Shown here: positions 8,126 to 18,443 of the stretch, piece after piece
How positions within the stretch are numbered: position 1 is the stretch's first letter
Layout: each line of letters opens with the position of its first letter
Source of the DNA: DASVFB01 sp963815965
Lineage (GTDB): Bacteria; Actinomycetota; Thermoleophilia; Gaiellales; Gaiellaceae
Length of the DNA: 64,000 nucleotides
Reading direction: 5' to 3'
NCBI GenBank assembly: GCA_963815965.1
Contig: CAWFIT010000015.1
Location: 20,263-84,262, forward strand
Program-made: the position numbers and the translations under genes
Notes under the pieces: model-generated
The model's input: the letters and a program-made list of their open reading frames with translations, nothing else
Databases searched by the model: none
What the model was told of the DNA's origin: nothing

Positions 8126-9653
8126 ATGCGCGGCGGCACCGTTGTCGCGACGAACATCACGAAGGAGCACGGCACGACGGTTGTCCTCGACCGGCTGTCG
8201 CTCACGGTTCCGCCGTGCGCGCGCATCGGCGTCGTGGGGCCGAACGGGAGCGGCAAGTCGACGCTGCTGCGCATCCTCTCGGGCGTGGAGGAGCCGACTG
8301 CCGGCCGCGTCGAGCGCTTCGGCACGACGGCGTATTTGCCGCAGGAGCCGGAGCGGCGGACCGGCGAGACGCTGCTCGGATTCCTTGCCCGCCGGACGGG
8401 TGTCGCGGACGCCGAGGCTCGGATGGACGCGGGAAGCGACGACTACCACGACGCGCTCGAGCGGTTCCTCGCAGTCGGCGGCGCGGATCTCGAACCGCGG
8501 GCGCGCAAGGTGTGCGCGCGGCTCGGCATCGTCGTCCCGCTGGACGCGGAGCTTCCGACCCTCTCAGGCGGCGAGGCCGCACGCGTGTCGCTCGCGGCAC
8601 TCCTGCTCTCGCGGGTGGATGTCCTCTGCCTCGACGAGCCGACGAACGACCTCGACTTCGACGGGCTCGAGCGGCTCGAGCGCTTCGTCCAGGGCTATGT
8701 CGGCTCGGTCGTGCTGGTGTCTCACGACCGGGAGTTCCTCGACCGCACGGTCACGCGGATCGTCGCGTTCGAGGCGGAGACGCGCAAGGTGACGGAGCAC
8801 ACCGGTACCTACTCGGACCATGTGCGCGAGCGAGCACTCGCCCTTGCGCGGCAGGAGCGTATCGTACGCGGAGTTCGTCGACGAGCGTGACCGCTTCGGA
8901 ACGCTGCTCGGCGTGCGGCGTGAGCAGGCGCGCCACGGCGTCCATATCGGCCAGCGCGAGACGCAGGCGCTCAAGTCAAAGGTTGCGCAGGCAAAGCGCC
9001 GACTCGAACGGCTCGAAGAAGTCGACAAGCCGTGGCGCCCGTGGCGGCTGGAGCTCGAGCTCGCGCCGGACGCACGCAGCGGCGACGTGGTGGCCCGCCT
9101 TGCCGGAGCCGTCATCGAGCGCGGCGGCTTCCGGCTGGGCCCGATCGAGCTGGACGTGGGCTGGGGCGACCGCATTGCGATCGTCGGGCGAAACGGCTCC
9201 GGTAAGACGACGCTGCTCCGCGCCCTTGTGGGAGAGCTGCCGCTTGCGCGCGGCGAGCGGACGATCGGAAAAGGCGTCGTGTTCGGCGAGCTCGACCAGC
9301 GCCGCGACCTCTTCTCGAGCGACGAACCGCTGCTCGAACGTTTTCGCCGCGAGTCGAGCCTTGCGCCCGCCGAAGCGCGGACGTTGCTCGCGAAGTTCGG
9401 CATCCGCGGCGAGGACGCACTGCGTCCGTCGCGGTCGCTGTCGCCGGGCGAGCGGAGCCGCGCGGTACTCGCGTCGCTTCAGGCACGCGGCGTCAATTGC
9501 CTGATCCTCGACGAGCCTACGAACCATCTCGACCTCGAGGCGATCGAGCAGCTCGAGATGGCACTCGCGGATTACGCGGGAACGGTGCTACTCGTGACGC
9601 ACGACCGGCGCTTCCTCGATCGCTTCGCGCCAACGCGAACGATGACGCTCTAG
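8126..9653 (+). CDS. ABC-F family ATPase (apparent +1 frameshift)
   Basis: Soluble tandem-ATPase protein of the ABC-F group, which act on the ribosome (translation factors or antibiotic-target protection). Domain 1 has GPNGSGKS, LSGGEAARVS and LCLDEPTNDLD. Domain 2 has GRNGSGKT, LSPGERSRAVLAS and LILDEPTNHLD. Each ends in a switch histidine (SHDREFLDR, THDRRFLDR). The frames break in the linker near 8860; dropping one base around CGTATCG gives a continuous linker reading QERSYAEFVDERDRF, and the total length is 3n+1. No transmembrane segment is present. Its TAG overlaps the convergent yceD stop by three bases. Confidence 0.85.
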
Positions 9654-10162
9654 CCGAGCTTGTCGCGAATTTCCGCGAGCACGGCCCAGCGCGGATCGAC
9701 GTGCTCTTCCTCGTGCTCGTGCGGCTCGACGTTCAGGTCTTTGCCGCACATCGGGCAAAGGCCCTTGCAGTCGGGCATGCACAGGATCTGCTCCGGGAGC
9801 GCCAGCGCGATCGCATCGCGCGCCCACGCGTCGAGCGCGAGGACGTCATCGGTGAGGTACGGCGTGCGCAGCTCGTCGCTGCCCTCCGGGTTCGTCGCCT
9901 GATACTCGCGGGCGTCAATAGGGATCTCGACGACGGCGTCCGCGAGGCAGCGGTAGCACGGACCGTGCAGTCTGGCGTGGAAGCGAAGCTGGAAGACGGT
10001 GCCAGTGCTCGCGCGCGTGATCACCAGCTCGGCGGGCACGGTGTCCGGGACCGCCAGGTAGCGCTGGCCGCCGTACTCGAGCGGCGTCAGGTCGAGCTGG
10101 ACCTCGTCGCGGAACTCCTCGCCGGAGCGCAGCCGCGCGCTGCGCAGGTTGAACGTCTTCAT
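9650..10162 (-). CDS. yceD: DUF177 (YceD) family protein
   Basis: A 170-residue protein starting at ATG 10162. It has the YceD features: a short N-terminal LRSARLRSGEEF region, the GPCYRCLADA knuckle and the CKGLCPMCGKDLN zinc-binding motif near the C-terminus. The family is nearly always next to rpmF and is linked to 23S rRNA accumulation. Here a plus-strand ABC-F gene sits between it and rpmF, so it needs its own promoter. Confidence 0.9.
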   Translation of the reverse strand: MKTFNLRSARLRSGEEFRDEVQLDLTPLEYGGQRYLAVPDTVPAELVITRASTGTVFQLRFHARLHGPCYRCLADAVVEIPIDAREYQATNPEGSDELRTPYLTDDVLALDAWARDAIALALPEQILCMPDCKGLCPMCGKDLNVEPHEHEEEHVDPRWAVLAEIRDKLG

Positions 10163-10356
10163 GGGATCGAGCGTAGCGCCCGCGTGGGTTCTTACAGCCA
10201 GCGCCGGCGCTGCGACTCGTGCGGCCGGGAGTCCCGCCCGAAGGCCAGGGCAAGAGGAAAGAACGCGAGGATGGCGATGACGGCCAGCAACCACATGTCG
10301 TTAGCTTGCCTGCGCAGGGTTCATTAGCACAAATCGATGTTATGATCTCTTTGATT

Positions 10357-11292
10357 ATGGATACTGATCGTCTACTCGGCATCGAACTGCGGCACCTCGT
10401 GGCTCTCCAGGCCATCGCCGAGCACGGCTCGTTCGGCCGTGCCGCGAAGGCTCTGGGCTACACGCAGTCGGCGATCAGCCAGCAGATGGCTGCGCTCGAG
10501 CGCGCCGTCGGCGAGAAGCTGATCGAGCGGCCGGGTGGCCCGCGGGCCGTGTCGCTGACCGAAGCCGGCGAGCTGCTGCTCAGGCATGCCGAGGCGATCG
10601 TGGCCCGGATGAAGGCTGCGCAGGCCGATCTAGCGGCGTTTGCCGAGGGCGAGGCCGGTCCGCTCCGCGTCGGCACCTACCAGAGCGTCAGCGCGCGCCT
10701 CGTCCCCGTACTCGTCCGCCGCTTCAAGGAGCAGTTCCCGAAGGTGGACGTGCAGCTCTCGGAGTCCGCGATCGACGAGGAGCTCGAGGCGCGGCTCGAG
10801 CGCGGCGAGGTCGACCTCTCGTTCGTGATGCTGCCTATCCACGAGGCGCCGCTCGAGGCCGCGCAGCTGCTCGTCGATCCCTACGTGCTGATCGTTCCCG
10901 CAGGCTCGCCGCTCGCGGGGCGTGCAAAGCCGCCGTCGCTGCGCGAGATCGCGAAGCAGCCGCTGATCGGCTACCGGCAGTGCCGGAGCAACGAGGCGGT
11001 CGAGACGGCGATTCGCCGCGCAGGCGCCGAGCCGCGCTTCGTCTTTCGCTCGGACGACAACGGCACCGTGCAAGGCCTCGTCGGCGCGGACGTCGGCGTC
11101 GCGCTCGTCCCGCGGCTGACGTTGCAGCCGACCGACGGCAGCGTCGAGACGATCGAGATGGGAGAGCTGCTGCCGCCGCGGCTCATCGGCATCGCGTGGC
11201 ACCGCGATCGGTACCGCACACCCGCCGCGCGCGCGTTCGTCGAAATGGCGCAGACGCTCTGCGCCGATGACGCCACTCAGCTCGCCGCGTAG
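10357..11292 (+). CDS. LysR-family transcriptional regulator
   Basis: A 311-residue regulator with an N-terminal winged helix-turn-helix (ELRHLVALQAIAEHGSFGRAAKALGYTQSAISQQMAALE) and a periplasmic-binding-like effector domain (PLRVGTYQSVSARLVPVLV onward). ATG 10357 was chosen because the domain starts right behind it; upstream in-frame sequence is not conserved. The 35 bases before the start are strikingly AT-rich for this genome and probably hold promoter and operator. The divergent gene is yceD and the downstream gene is convergent, so no target is obvious; effector unknown. Confidence 0.9.
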   Translation: MDTDRLLGIELRHLVALQAIAEHGSFGRAAKALGYTQSAISQQMAALERAVGEKLIERPGGPRAVSLTEAGELLLRHAEAIVARMKAAQADLAAFAEGEAGPLRVGTYQSVSARLVPVLVRRFKEQFPKVDVQLSESAIDEELEARLERGEVDLSFVMLPIHEAPLEAAQLLVDPYVLIVPAGSPLAGRAKPPSLREIAKQPLIGYRQCRSNEAVETAIRRAGAEPRFVFRSDDNGTVQGLVGADVGVALVPRLTLQPTDGSVETIEMGELLPPRLIGIAWHRDRYRTPAARAFVEMAQTLCADDATQLAA

Positions 11293-11295
11293 TCG

Positions 11296-11793
11296 CTAGT
11301 ACGGTTGCTCGTCGTCGGTGGCGCCGACGCCGGCGACGACGGATTCCTGCGAGCGTTCCTGCAAGCGCTCGCGTCCGCGCTTGACCGCGCCGAGGAACTT
11401 GTCGAGGTTGACCTCGAGCGTCGAGAGGATGCCGTCCGCCCAGTCCTCCATCTCGAGCTTGGTCTCCCGCGCCTGCCGGCGCGCGTCGTCGACGATGTCC
11501 TGCGCCTGCTTTTCGGCGAGCTTCACGATCTCGGTCTGCGACGCCTCGCGAACGGCCTGCTCGCGCGCCTCCTGCAACAGCCGGTCACATTCCCGCTTGG
11601 CCTCGGCAAGCATCTCCTGGCGCTCCTTCACGATCCAACGCGCCTGCTTGATCTCCTCGGGGATCGTCGCGCGCATCTGGTCGAGGATGTCGTAGATCTC
11701 CTCGCGGTCGATGCGCACCTGGTCGGTGAGCGGCACGGCCTTCGCCTGGTGCACGAGGTCGTCGAGCTTGTCGATCAGTACGAGAACGTCCAT
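11296..11793 (-). CDS. DivIVA/SepIVA-like coiled-coil protein
   Basis: A 165-residue, almost entirely helical protein: MDVLVLIDKLDDLVHQAKAV, then a long charged coiled coil from about residue 25 to 140 with heptads (KRECDRLLQEAREQAVREAS). In other actinobacteria a similar septal DivIVA-family protein (SepIVA) is encoded in the same neighbourhood as rnc and coaD. The likely role is envelope or septum organisation at the inner membrane face; this is inference from pattern and context. It is the last gene of the recG-rsmD-coaD run, 9 bases after coaD. Confidence 0.75.
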   Translation of the reverse strand: MDVLVLIDKLDDLVHQAKAVPLTDQVRIDREEIYDILDQMRATIPEEIKQARWIVKERQEMLAEAKRECDRLLQEAREQAVREASQTEIVKLAEKQAQDIVDDARRQARETKLEMEDWADGILSTLEVNLDKFLGAVKRGRERLQERSQESVVAGVGATDDEQPY

Positions 11794-11802
11794 GGGCGCA
11801 GT

Positions 11803-12314
<512 letters not shown>

Positions 12315-12318
<4 letters not shown>

Positions 12319-12842
12319 CGGTTGAAGAGCGTAATGCGCGCGGCACCGTAGCGGCGTGACGTTCGTTGCTCGAGCGGCAGCTCCGGCTCGGTCTTGGCTC
12401 CGGTTTCGAGGACGAGCAGGCCTCCCTCCGCGAGCAGCCGCGGCAGGTAGCGCGCCAGCTGCGGCTCGAGCGCGGCGTACTCGTCGTACGGCGGATCGCA
12501 GAAGATCAGGTCGAACGTGCGCGTATCTGCGGCGAGGAAACGCGAGACGTCGTTGCAGACGACCTGCGCGCCGGTGAGGCGGAGCTTCTCGAGGTTTCGG
12601 TCGATCACACGGCAGGCGTCGCCGTGCGACTCGACGAAGACCGCGCGCTCGGCGCCGCGCGAGAGCGCTTCGATCCCCATCGCGCCCGAGCCGGCGAAGA
12701 GGTCGAGCGCAACCGCTTCAGGCACCCAAGCCTGCACGAGGTTGAAGACGTTCTCGCGCACGCGGTCGGAGGTCGGCCGCGTCGCGAGCCCTTTCGGGGC
12801 GTCGATCCGGTGGCCCTTGCGCGAGCCGGCGATGATCCGCAT
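12315..12842 (-). CDS. rsmD: 16S rRNA (guanine966-N2)-methyltransferase RsmD
   Basis: A 175-residue class I methyltransferase that modifies G966 of 16S rRNA. It shows MRIIAGSRKGHRI, SAM-binding DLFAGSGAMGIEALSRGA and catalytic DPPYDEYA (the DPPY motif of N2/N6 methyltransferases). ATG 12842 overlaps the recG stop (TGATG). Confidence 0.96.
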
Positions 12843-14875
12843 CAGCCTGCTGTGTCCGCGTCCGCGAACCGCGCGTCGACCTCGTCATCGATAGGGCCGT
12901 GCAGGTCGACGAGCGCTCGCGCCGCCTCGCGGGCCCGCTCGAGCAGCGGGCGGTCAGCCCTCAGATGCGTGAACTTCAGGTCCGAGAGCCCGGACTGGCG
13001 CGTGCCGAGGAGCTGCCCTTCTCCGCGGATCTCCAGGTCTTTCTCGGCGAGGACGAAGCCGTCCGTCGTCGAGACGAGGGCGTCCAGCCGCTCCTTGGCG
13101 GAATCCGTGAGCTGGTCCTGCGGCCGCGAGATCAGCAAGCAGTACGACTGCTCGGCGCCGCGGCCGACTCGGCCGCGCAACTGGTGCAGCGTCGCGAGGC
13201 CGAAGCGATCGGCCTCCTGCACGATCATGATCGTCGCGTTCGGGACGTCGACGCCGACCTCGATCACAGTCGTCGCGACGAGCACATCCAGCTCGCGCTC
13301 TTTGAACTGCGCCATCAGCTCGCGTCGCTCAGACGGCCGCAGCCGCCCGTGCAGCAGACCAACGCGATATCCCTTGAGCTCGCCGCGACGGAGCCGCTCG
13401 GCTTCCACTTCGGCCGGTCGCGCGACAGACGTCTCCGACTCCTCGATCAGCGGGCACACGACGTACGCCTGCCGCCCGGCGTCGAGGTGCCGGCGCAAGC
13501 GCATGTACGCCTCCGACGATCGTTCCGCGGTGATGCGGCTCGTGACAATCGGCTTGCGTTCGGCCGGCGGCTTCGCGATCTCCGTCACCGAGAGATCGCC
13601 GTAAACCGTCAGAGCGAGTGTTCGCGGGATCGGCGTCGCCGTCATGTGCAACACGTGAGGCGAACGACCTTCGACGAGCGCCTCCCGCTGCTCGACGCCG
13701 AAGCGATGCTGCTCGTCGATCACGGCCACGGCGAGCCGCGGCAGCTCGACGCCGTCCTGAATCAGCGCGTGCGTGCCCACCACGAGCTCCGCGTCGGGAT
13801 CGCTCTTGACCGACCCAGTCAGCAGTGCGACACGGACGCCGAGCTGCGTGCACAGAGCTTCGATCGTGAGAAAGTGTTGCTCCGCAAGCGTCTCGGTCGG
13901 CGCCATCAGCGCACCCTGGCGCTCTCTCTCGACGGCGCGCAGCAACGCGTAGAGCGCGACGACCGTCTTGCCCGAGCCCACGTCGCCCTGCAGGAGCCGC
14001 TGCATCGGCACCGTGCCGGCAAGGTCGGCGTCGATCTCCGCGATCGCGCGCTCCTGGTGCTCGGTCAGCTCGAACGGAAGTGCGGCACGGTAGCGCGTGA
14101 GCAACTCTCCCGGCTCGCCGAGCGCGGGCGCGACCGTCGTCTCGCGCGCACGCACGGAGCGCGCGATCCCGAGCTGTAGAACGAGCAGTTCCTCGAACGC
14201 GAGACGCGCGCGTCCGCGCTCAGCCTCCTCGAGTGAGCGCGGCCGGTGCAGCGCATGGAGTGCGTCGACCTTCGACGGGAGGCGCTCCTGCTGCCTGAGG
14301 GCCGCGGGCAAGGGATCGCCAACATCACGCGGGAGCGCGGCGAGCACGAGCTCTCGGAGCTTCTTCGGGGTCACGTCCTCGCCAGCGGGATAGACGGGGA
14401 CGAGATCCGCGTGCTCGGACGCGGGTTCGTGCGTCCGCACCGCGAACGTGCCGCGCCGGACCGAGCCGATCAACCGCAGCCGCACTCCCGGCCGGAGCTG
14501 CTCCGCGACCCACGGCTGGTTGAACCACGTCGCGCGGATCTGACCCGACTCGTCCGAGACGATCGCCTCGACTATCGAGAGGCGGCGTCGCGGACTTCGC
14601 TTCGACACGCGACCCACCGTCGCCTCGATCGACACCTCCTCGCCTTCGCCGATGAGGCCCGAGATCGGGCTGGCGCCGACGTAGCGGAACGGCGCGTGCT
14701 CGAGCAGGTCGCGGACGGTGCGCAGGCCGAGCTTCGCGAGCCGCGCGCGGATCGTCTTCCCGACGCCGGGCAGCGCGTCGACGGGCCGTCCGAGATCGGC
14801 AGGACGGCAACGCGGCGGCGGCCATGTCGCCAGCGCCTCCAGGCCGGCAAAGCCAGGCGGCCGCGTCCTTTTCAC
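12842..14875 (-). CDS. recG: ATP-dependent DNA helicase RecG
   Basis: Branch-migrating helicase for stalled replication forks and Holliday junctions. The 677 residues hold an N-terminal wedge/OB domain (about 30-200), helicase domain 1 with GDVGSGKTVVALYAL and DEQHRFGVEQR, and domain 2 ending in LHQLRGRVGRGAEQ, then the TRQSGLSDL region. The start is GTG 14875, 27 bases from the convergently arranged end of the next gene. It heads the recG-rsmD-coaD operon. Confidence 0.97.
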   Translation of the reverse strand: MKRTRPPGFAGLEALATWPPPRCRPADLGRPVDALPGVGKTIRARLAKLGLRTVRDLLEHAPFRYVGASPISGLIGEGEEVSIEATVGRVSKRSPRRRLSIVEAIVSDESGQIRATWFNQPWVAEQLRPGVRLRLIGSVRRGTFAVRTHEPASEHADLVPVYPAGEDVTPKKLRELVLAALPRDVGDPLPAALRQQERLPSKVDALHALHRPRSLEEAERGRARLAFEELLVLQLGIARSVRARETTVAPALGEPGELLTRYRAALPFELTEHQERAIAEIDADLAGTVPMQRLLQGDVGSGKTVVALYALLRAVERERQGALMAPTETLAEQHFLTIEALCTQLGVRVALLTGSVKSDPDAELVVGTHALIQDGVELPRLAVAVIDEQHRFGVEQREALVEGRSPHVLHMTATPIPRTLALTVYGDLSVTEIAKPPAERKPIVTSRITAERSSEAYMRLRRHLDAGRQAYVVCPLIEESETSVARPAEVEAERLRRGELKGYRVGLLHGRLRPSERRELMAQFKERELDVLVATTVIEVGVDVPNATIMIVQEADRFGLATLHQLRGRVGRGAEQSYCLLISRPQDQLTDSAKERLDALVSTTDGFVLAEKDLEIRGEGQLLGTRQSGLSDLKFTHLRADRPLLERAREAARALVDLHGPIDDEVDARFADADTAG

Positions 14876-14902
14876 GGTCGCGGACAGAGGCCCGAGTATG
14901 CG

Positions 14903-16189
14903 CTAAGGCGCGCGGAGCCGGACGACCGCGTCGACGCCGCCGGTGTCCGCAGGGAGCAGCTCGATCTCGCCCTCGTCGACCGCGACGAGCCGGCGCGCGA
15001 TTGTCAGCCCGAGGCCCGATCCCTCGCCTTGCCCTGCGCGCCAGAAGCGGTCGAACGCACGCGCCCTTCGCTCCGCCGTCAGGCCCGGGCCCTCGTCAAC
15101 GACGTGCAGCTCGGCCCAGCCGTCGCGACGCATCGTCGTGACGTGGATCCCCGCGCCCTGAGGCGAAGCCTCGAGCGCGTTCGCGAGGAGATTGTCGAGC
15201 ACCTGCTCCGCACGGCCCGCCGCCGCCCACGCAACCACTGCCGTGCCTCCCGTGTCGATCGACACCTCGCGTTCGTCGCCAAGCGCGCTCCACGCGTCGG
15301 CACGTGCCGCGGCCAGCGCGGTGAGGTCGAGAGGGCCCGCGGGCTCGACGTCCTCCTGCGCGTGCGCCAGGGCAAGCAGTTCGGAGACGAGACGCGTGAG
15401 CCGTTCGGTCTCGGCGACGGCTGCGGCGAGCGACTCGCGCCCATCCGGCGCCACGTCCCGCTCGAGGTTCTCGAGACGCAGGCGCAGCGCCGTCAGCGGC
15501 GTCCGCAGCTGATGCGATGCGTCGGCGACGAACTCCTGTTGCGACGTGAGCAGAGCTTCGAGCTTCGCGGCGGTCTCGTTCAGGGTCCGCGCGAGGCGCC
15601 GGACTTCCTCAGGGCCTTCCTGCTCGGGCGCCCGGGAGTCGAGGTCTCCTTCGCCGATCCGCTCCGCGGCCTTTTCGACACGGCGCAGGGGTCGCACGAG
15701 CGAGCGCGACAGCATCAGGCCGACGATCGCCGCCGCGGCGAGCACGATTGCGGCGACAGCCGCCAGCGCCAGCCAGTAGCGATAGATGTGCCGGTCGGTC
15801 GGCGCCGTCGGATAGGTGATGCGCACACTGCCAAGCAGCCGACCGTTCGAGACGATCGGCGTCGTGAGCGACAAGCCCTGCACTCGCTCGAACTCGTTCT
15901 CGCCGCGGGCGGAGTCCGCGATCACGCGGCCCGAGCGGTCGAAGATCACGAGCCGGCTGTCCGTCGCCTCGGCATAGCGCGAGACGGCGGCGAGCACCTG
16001 TGCGTCGTGCGCCCGACCGTGCTCGAGAGCGTCCTCCGAGAGAGAGCCGGCGGCGAGCGCATCGTGCTCGACCTTCGTCCGCAGGTCCTGTCTCTGATTG
16101 TGGGAGTTGAGGATCCCGAGCGGCACCTCGAGCGCGACCAGCACGACCAGCGTCAGCGCGAGGTAGCTGAGCAGCAGCCGGCGGGTCAC
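14903..16189 (-). CDS. Sensor histidine kinase 1 of the redox island
   Basis: A 428-residue membrane kinase. TM1 (LLLSYLALTLVVLVALEVPLG) is followed by a roughly 120-residue extracytoplasmic sensor region, TM2 (WLALAAVAAIVLAAAAIVGL), HAMP, the dimerisation box EFVADASHQLRTPLTALR, and the ATPase domain with NLLANALEAS and GSGLGLTIAR. GTG 16189 overlaps the regulator's stop (GTGA), so the two are co-translated. It is clearly paralogous to the kinase at 18962-20335, including PLGILNSHNQR against PLGFQNQRTER and the shared PIAS/ITYPT sensor end. Signal unknown; the neighbourhood suggests redox or flavin status. Confidence 0.92.
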   Translation of the reverse strand: MTRRLLLSYLALTLVVLVALEVPLGILNSHNQRQDLRTKVEHDALAAGSLSEDALEHGRAHDAQVLAAVSRYAEATDSRLVIFDRSGRVIADSARGENEFERVQGLSLTTPIVSNGRLLGSVRITYPTAPTDRHIYRYWLALAAVAAIVLAAAAIVGLMLSRSLVRPLRRVEKAAERIGEGDLDSRAPEQEGPEEVRRLARTLNETAAKLEALLTSQQEFVADASHQLRTPLTALRLRLENLERDVAPDGRESLAAAVAETERLTRLVSELLALAHAQEDVEPAGPLDLTALAAARADAWSALGDEREVSIDTGGTAVVAWAAAGRAEQVLDNLLANALEASPQGAGIHVTTMRRDGWAELHVVDEGPGLTAERRARAFDRFWRAGQGEGSGLGLTIARRLVAVDEGEIELLPADTGGVDAVVRLRAP

Positions 16190-16845
16190 GGCTCGTCGCG
16201 GAGACGGAGCCCGATACCGCGGACCGTCTCGATCAAGCTCGGATCTCCGACCTTCTTGCGAAGCGATGCAACGTGCACGTCGACCGTCTTCGCCGATCCG
16301 TACCAGTTCGTGTTCCAGACCTCGTTGAGGATCCGTTGCTTCGTGACGACGGCGCCGGGGTCGCGGGCGAGCAGCGCGAGCAGGTCGTACTCCTTCGCGG
16401 TGAGGTGGAGCTCCCGCTCGTCGAACCACGCGCGACGCGCGCGGACGTCGAGGCGAAGCGGCCCGACCTCGAACGCTGCCGCGTTTGCCGCCTGGCGGCC
16501 CGAGCGGCGAAGCACCGCTCGGATTCGCGCCACGAGCTCGCGCAAGCCGAAGGGCTTCACGACGTAGTCGTCTGCGCCGAGCTCGAGCCCGACGACGCGG
16601 TCGACCTCCTCGCCCTTTGCCGTGACGACGATGATCGGGACCTCCGATCGGGCGCGCAGCTCGCGGCAGACCTCGTAGCCGTCGACGTCCGGCAGCCGCA
16701 GGTCGAGCAGGACGACGTCCGGCTCCGTCGCCTCGAGCGCGGCCTTCCCCGTCGCGACGCGCGTCACGGTGAACCCTTCGCGGCGGAGACCCTCCGCGAG
16801 CGGTTCGGCGATTGCGTCCTCGTCCTCGACGATGAGTACGTCCAC
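16186..16845 (-). CDS. OmpR/PhoB-family response regulator
   Basis: A 219-residue regulator: receiver domain with the acidic pair in IVEDEDAI, phospho-acceptor Asp in VVLLDLRLPDVDGY and a PIIVVTAKG stretch, then a winged-helix DNA-binding domain ending RGIGLRLRDEP. GTG 16845 was chosen over an upstream in-frame codon because the receiver begins exactly there. It precedes kinase 1 and is the only OmpR-type regulator in the island, so it may serve both kinases. OmpR-type regulators bind direct repeats with about 11-bp spacing, matching repeats found upstream of both redox clusters. Confidence 0.92.
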   Translation of the reverse strand: MDVLIVEDEDAIAEPLAEGLRREGFTVTRVATGKAALEATEPDVVLLDLRLPDVDGYEVCRELRARSEVPIIVVTAKGEEVDRVVGLELGADDYVVKPFGLRELVARIRAVLRRSGRQAANAAAFEVGPLRLDVRARRAWFDERELHLTAKEYDLLALLARDPGAVVTKQRILNEVWNTNWYGSAKTVDVHVASLRKKVGDPSLIETVRGIGLRLRDEP

Positions 16846-16907
16846 GCCCCCATCGTCACACGTGCGGAAGAGCAAAGCCTCCGGACGAGCCGCGAATTTG
16901 CAGCGGC

Positions 16908-16924
16908 TTTACCGAAGTCTTGCC
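16908..16924 (+). promoter_or_regulatory. Degenerate TTTGCC direct repeat upstream of the response regulator
   Basis: TTTACC (16908-16913) and CTTGCC (16919-16924) are separated by an 11-bp period with GAAGT between. This resembles the sharper repeats upstream of both redox clusters, with two substitutions. It lies 63-79 bases upstream of the regulator's GTG but in the opposite orientation to transcription. Possible autoregulatory site; weaker than the other two. Confidence 0.4.
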
Positions 16925-16930
16925 GTGCAC

Positions 16931-17489
16931 CTACGCCGGCGAGGGGGCCGGGCGCGGGGCCGACCTCGGCATGAGGAGCCGGTAGAACGAGAGCCAGAGC
17001 ACCGGACCGGCGGCCAGCAGCGCCAGCACAGGCCCGCCGACGCCGTGCAGGTCGGTACCGACGAAGAGCGCGTGTCCCAAAGAGAGGGCGAAGGCGGCGA
17101 AGCTCGCGTAGTGGAGCCGGCGCCAGCCCTTCTGGCCGATCCACTTTCGCATCCTGAACGAGGCCGCCAGGGCGAGGCTGAGCCAGCCGGCGATGACGCC
17201 GGCGGCGACTGCGCCCGGATTTCCACGGCGCCGCGAACGGCACGAGGACGGACAGCAGGTTGAAGTGCATGACGGGGTCGAGCATCAGCGCGACGACGTG
17301 CAACCCGACCATCGAGAGGCCCGTCCAGACCAGTGTCCGGTGCAGGCCGAGCAACGCCTTCTGACGTTTCGGACCGAGCAGGCGCGTGCTCATCGCGAGG
17401 CCCAGCCAGACCGACAGGGTCAGCAGGCCGAAGGCGGTGAGCCCCGCGGCGCGCGCGATGAGCCAGGCGACCGGCAGCGCAGTGGTCAT
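16931..17489 (-). CDS. Ferric-reductase-like transmembrane haem protein, cluster A (apparent +1 frameshift)
   Basis: Membrane protein of about 185 residues with several hydrophobic helices, matching the paralogue at 22052-22618 along its length. Conserved histidines sit in GLHRTLVW, GLHVVALML, RRLHYASF and SLGHALF, a bis-His arrangement for b-type haem as in ferric-reductase/MsrQ-like proteins. The frame breaks near 17218 in an AAA run; dropping one A joins VPFAAPW to NPGAVAAGVIAGW. The total is 3n+1. ATG 17489 overlaps the apbE stop. It probably passes electrons across the membrane; partner specificity is unknown. Confidence 0.8.
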
Positions 17490-18443
17490 GCCGCCCTCAC
17501 GAGGATGCGCGAGCGCGCAATCGGCGGCCTGCCGAGCAGGAGTGGCTCGCCGTCGTGCGGAACGAACACCGCGGAGATCCGCGGGTGCGCGGCGACGTGC
17601 GCCGCGGCGTCGGCGGCTGTGGAGATCCCGAGCGCGGTCGCGTGTGCCTCCGCCTCGGCAGCATCCGGTGCGAGGACGGTCACGGCGAGCGGTCCGGGCT
17701 CCGCCGGCTCGCCGGTGGCCGGGTCGATCAGGTGGTGGAGCGAACCGCCGGGCCCGAAACGGCGGGCGTCGCGACCCGAGGTCGCGACGCCCCCCGCGTG
17801 GAGGAGCAGGACGCCGACGTTCGTTCCTGGGCGACGGGGGTCGGCGACGGCAATCCGCCATGGCCCACCCTCGGGCGTCATACCCCGGAGCGCGAGGTCG
17901 CCGCCGAGGTCGACGAGCCCGCCGGGCAACATCGGCCAGGCATCCCTCATCGCCGAGAGCGCCCGCGCGGCTGCGTAGCCCTTGCCGATCCCGCCGAGGT
18001 CGACTGCGGCGCCGGCCTCGAGGCGTGCGCGACCGGCAGTCTCGTCGAGCTCGATCACGGCGCCGGCGCGCCAGCGTTCGACCCGCCGTGGGGCGCGTTC
18101 GGCGAGCTGCTCGAACGAGCGGTCGTAGCCGGCGGCGACGAGCGCGGGCAGGATCGTCGGATCGAAGCGCCCGCGTGTGTCCTCGCGTGCGCGCAAGGAG
18201 AGGCGCAGCGCTTCGAGGAGCCGCACGTCCACCGTGGACCATTCGCCGCCGGCTGCGTTCAACCGGGAAAGGTCGCTCGCCGGCAGGAAGCGGGAGAGCG
18301 CCTCCTCGCATGCCGCGACCTCGGTGCGCGCCGCCTCGAGCGCGCGCCGAGCGTGCCGGGTGTCGCGCGGCCCCGCGGTGACTGCGGCGGCGCAAGTTGT
18401 GCCGACTGCGCGGAACGTGATGCGCTCGAGACGTGCTACTCAT
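17486..18443 (-). CDS. apbE: FAD:protein FMN transferase ApbE, cluster A (apparent +1 frameshift)
   Basis: Transfers FMN from FAD to Ser/Thr of target proteins. Family motifs are intact: VDLGGIGKGYAAAR, LVDLGGDLALRG and LHHLIDPATGEP. The catalytic body is in one frame, but the start (ATG 18443) is in another. The frames join near 18420, where losing one base gives ERITFRAVGTT, aligning with QRRTFRAMGTD of the cluster B paralogue. Length is 3n+1. Neither paralogue shows a lipoprotein or Sec signal, unlike most exported ApbE proteins. It overlaps both neighbours by 4 bases. Confidence 0.85.

Noticed and set aside
14246..16567. 773-codon plus-strand frame opposite recG and kinase 1
   Set aside because: It crosses three well-supported minus-strand genes and has no recognisable motif; a GC shadow.
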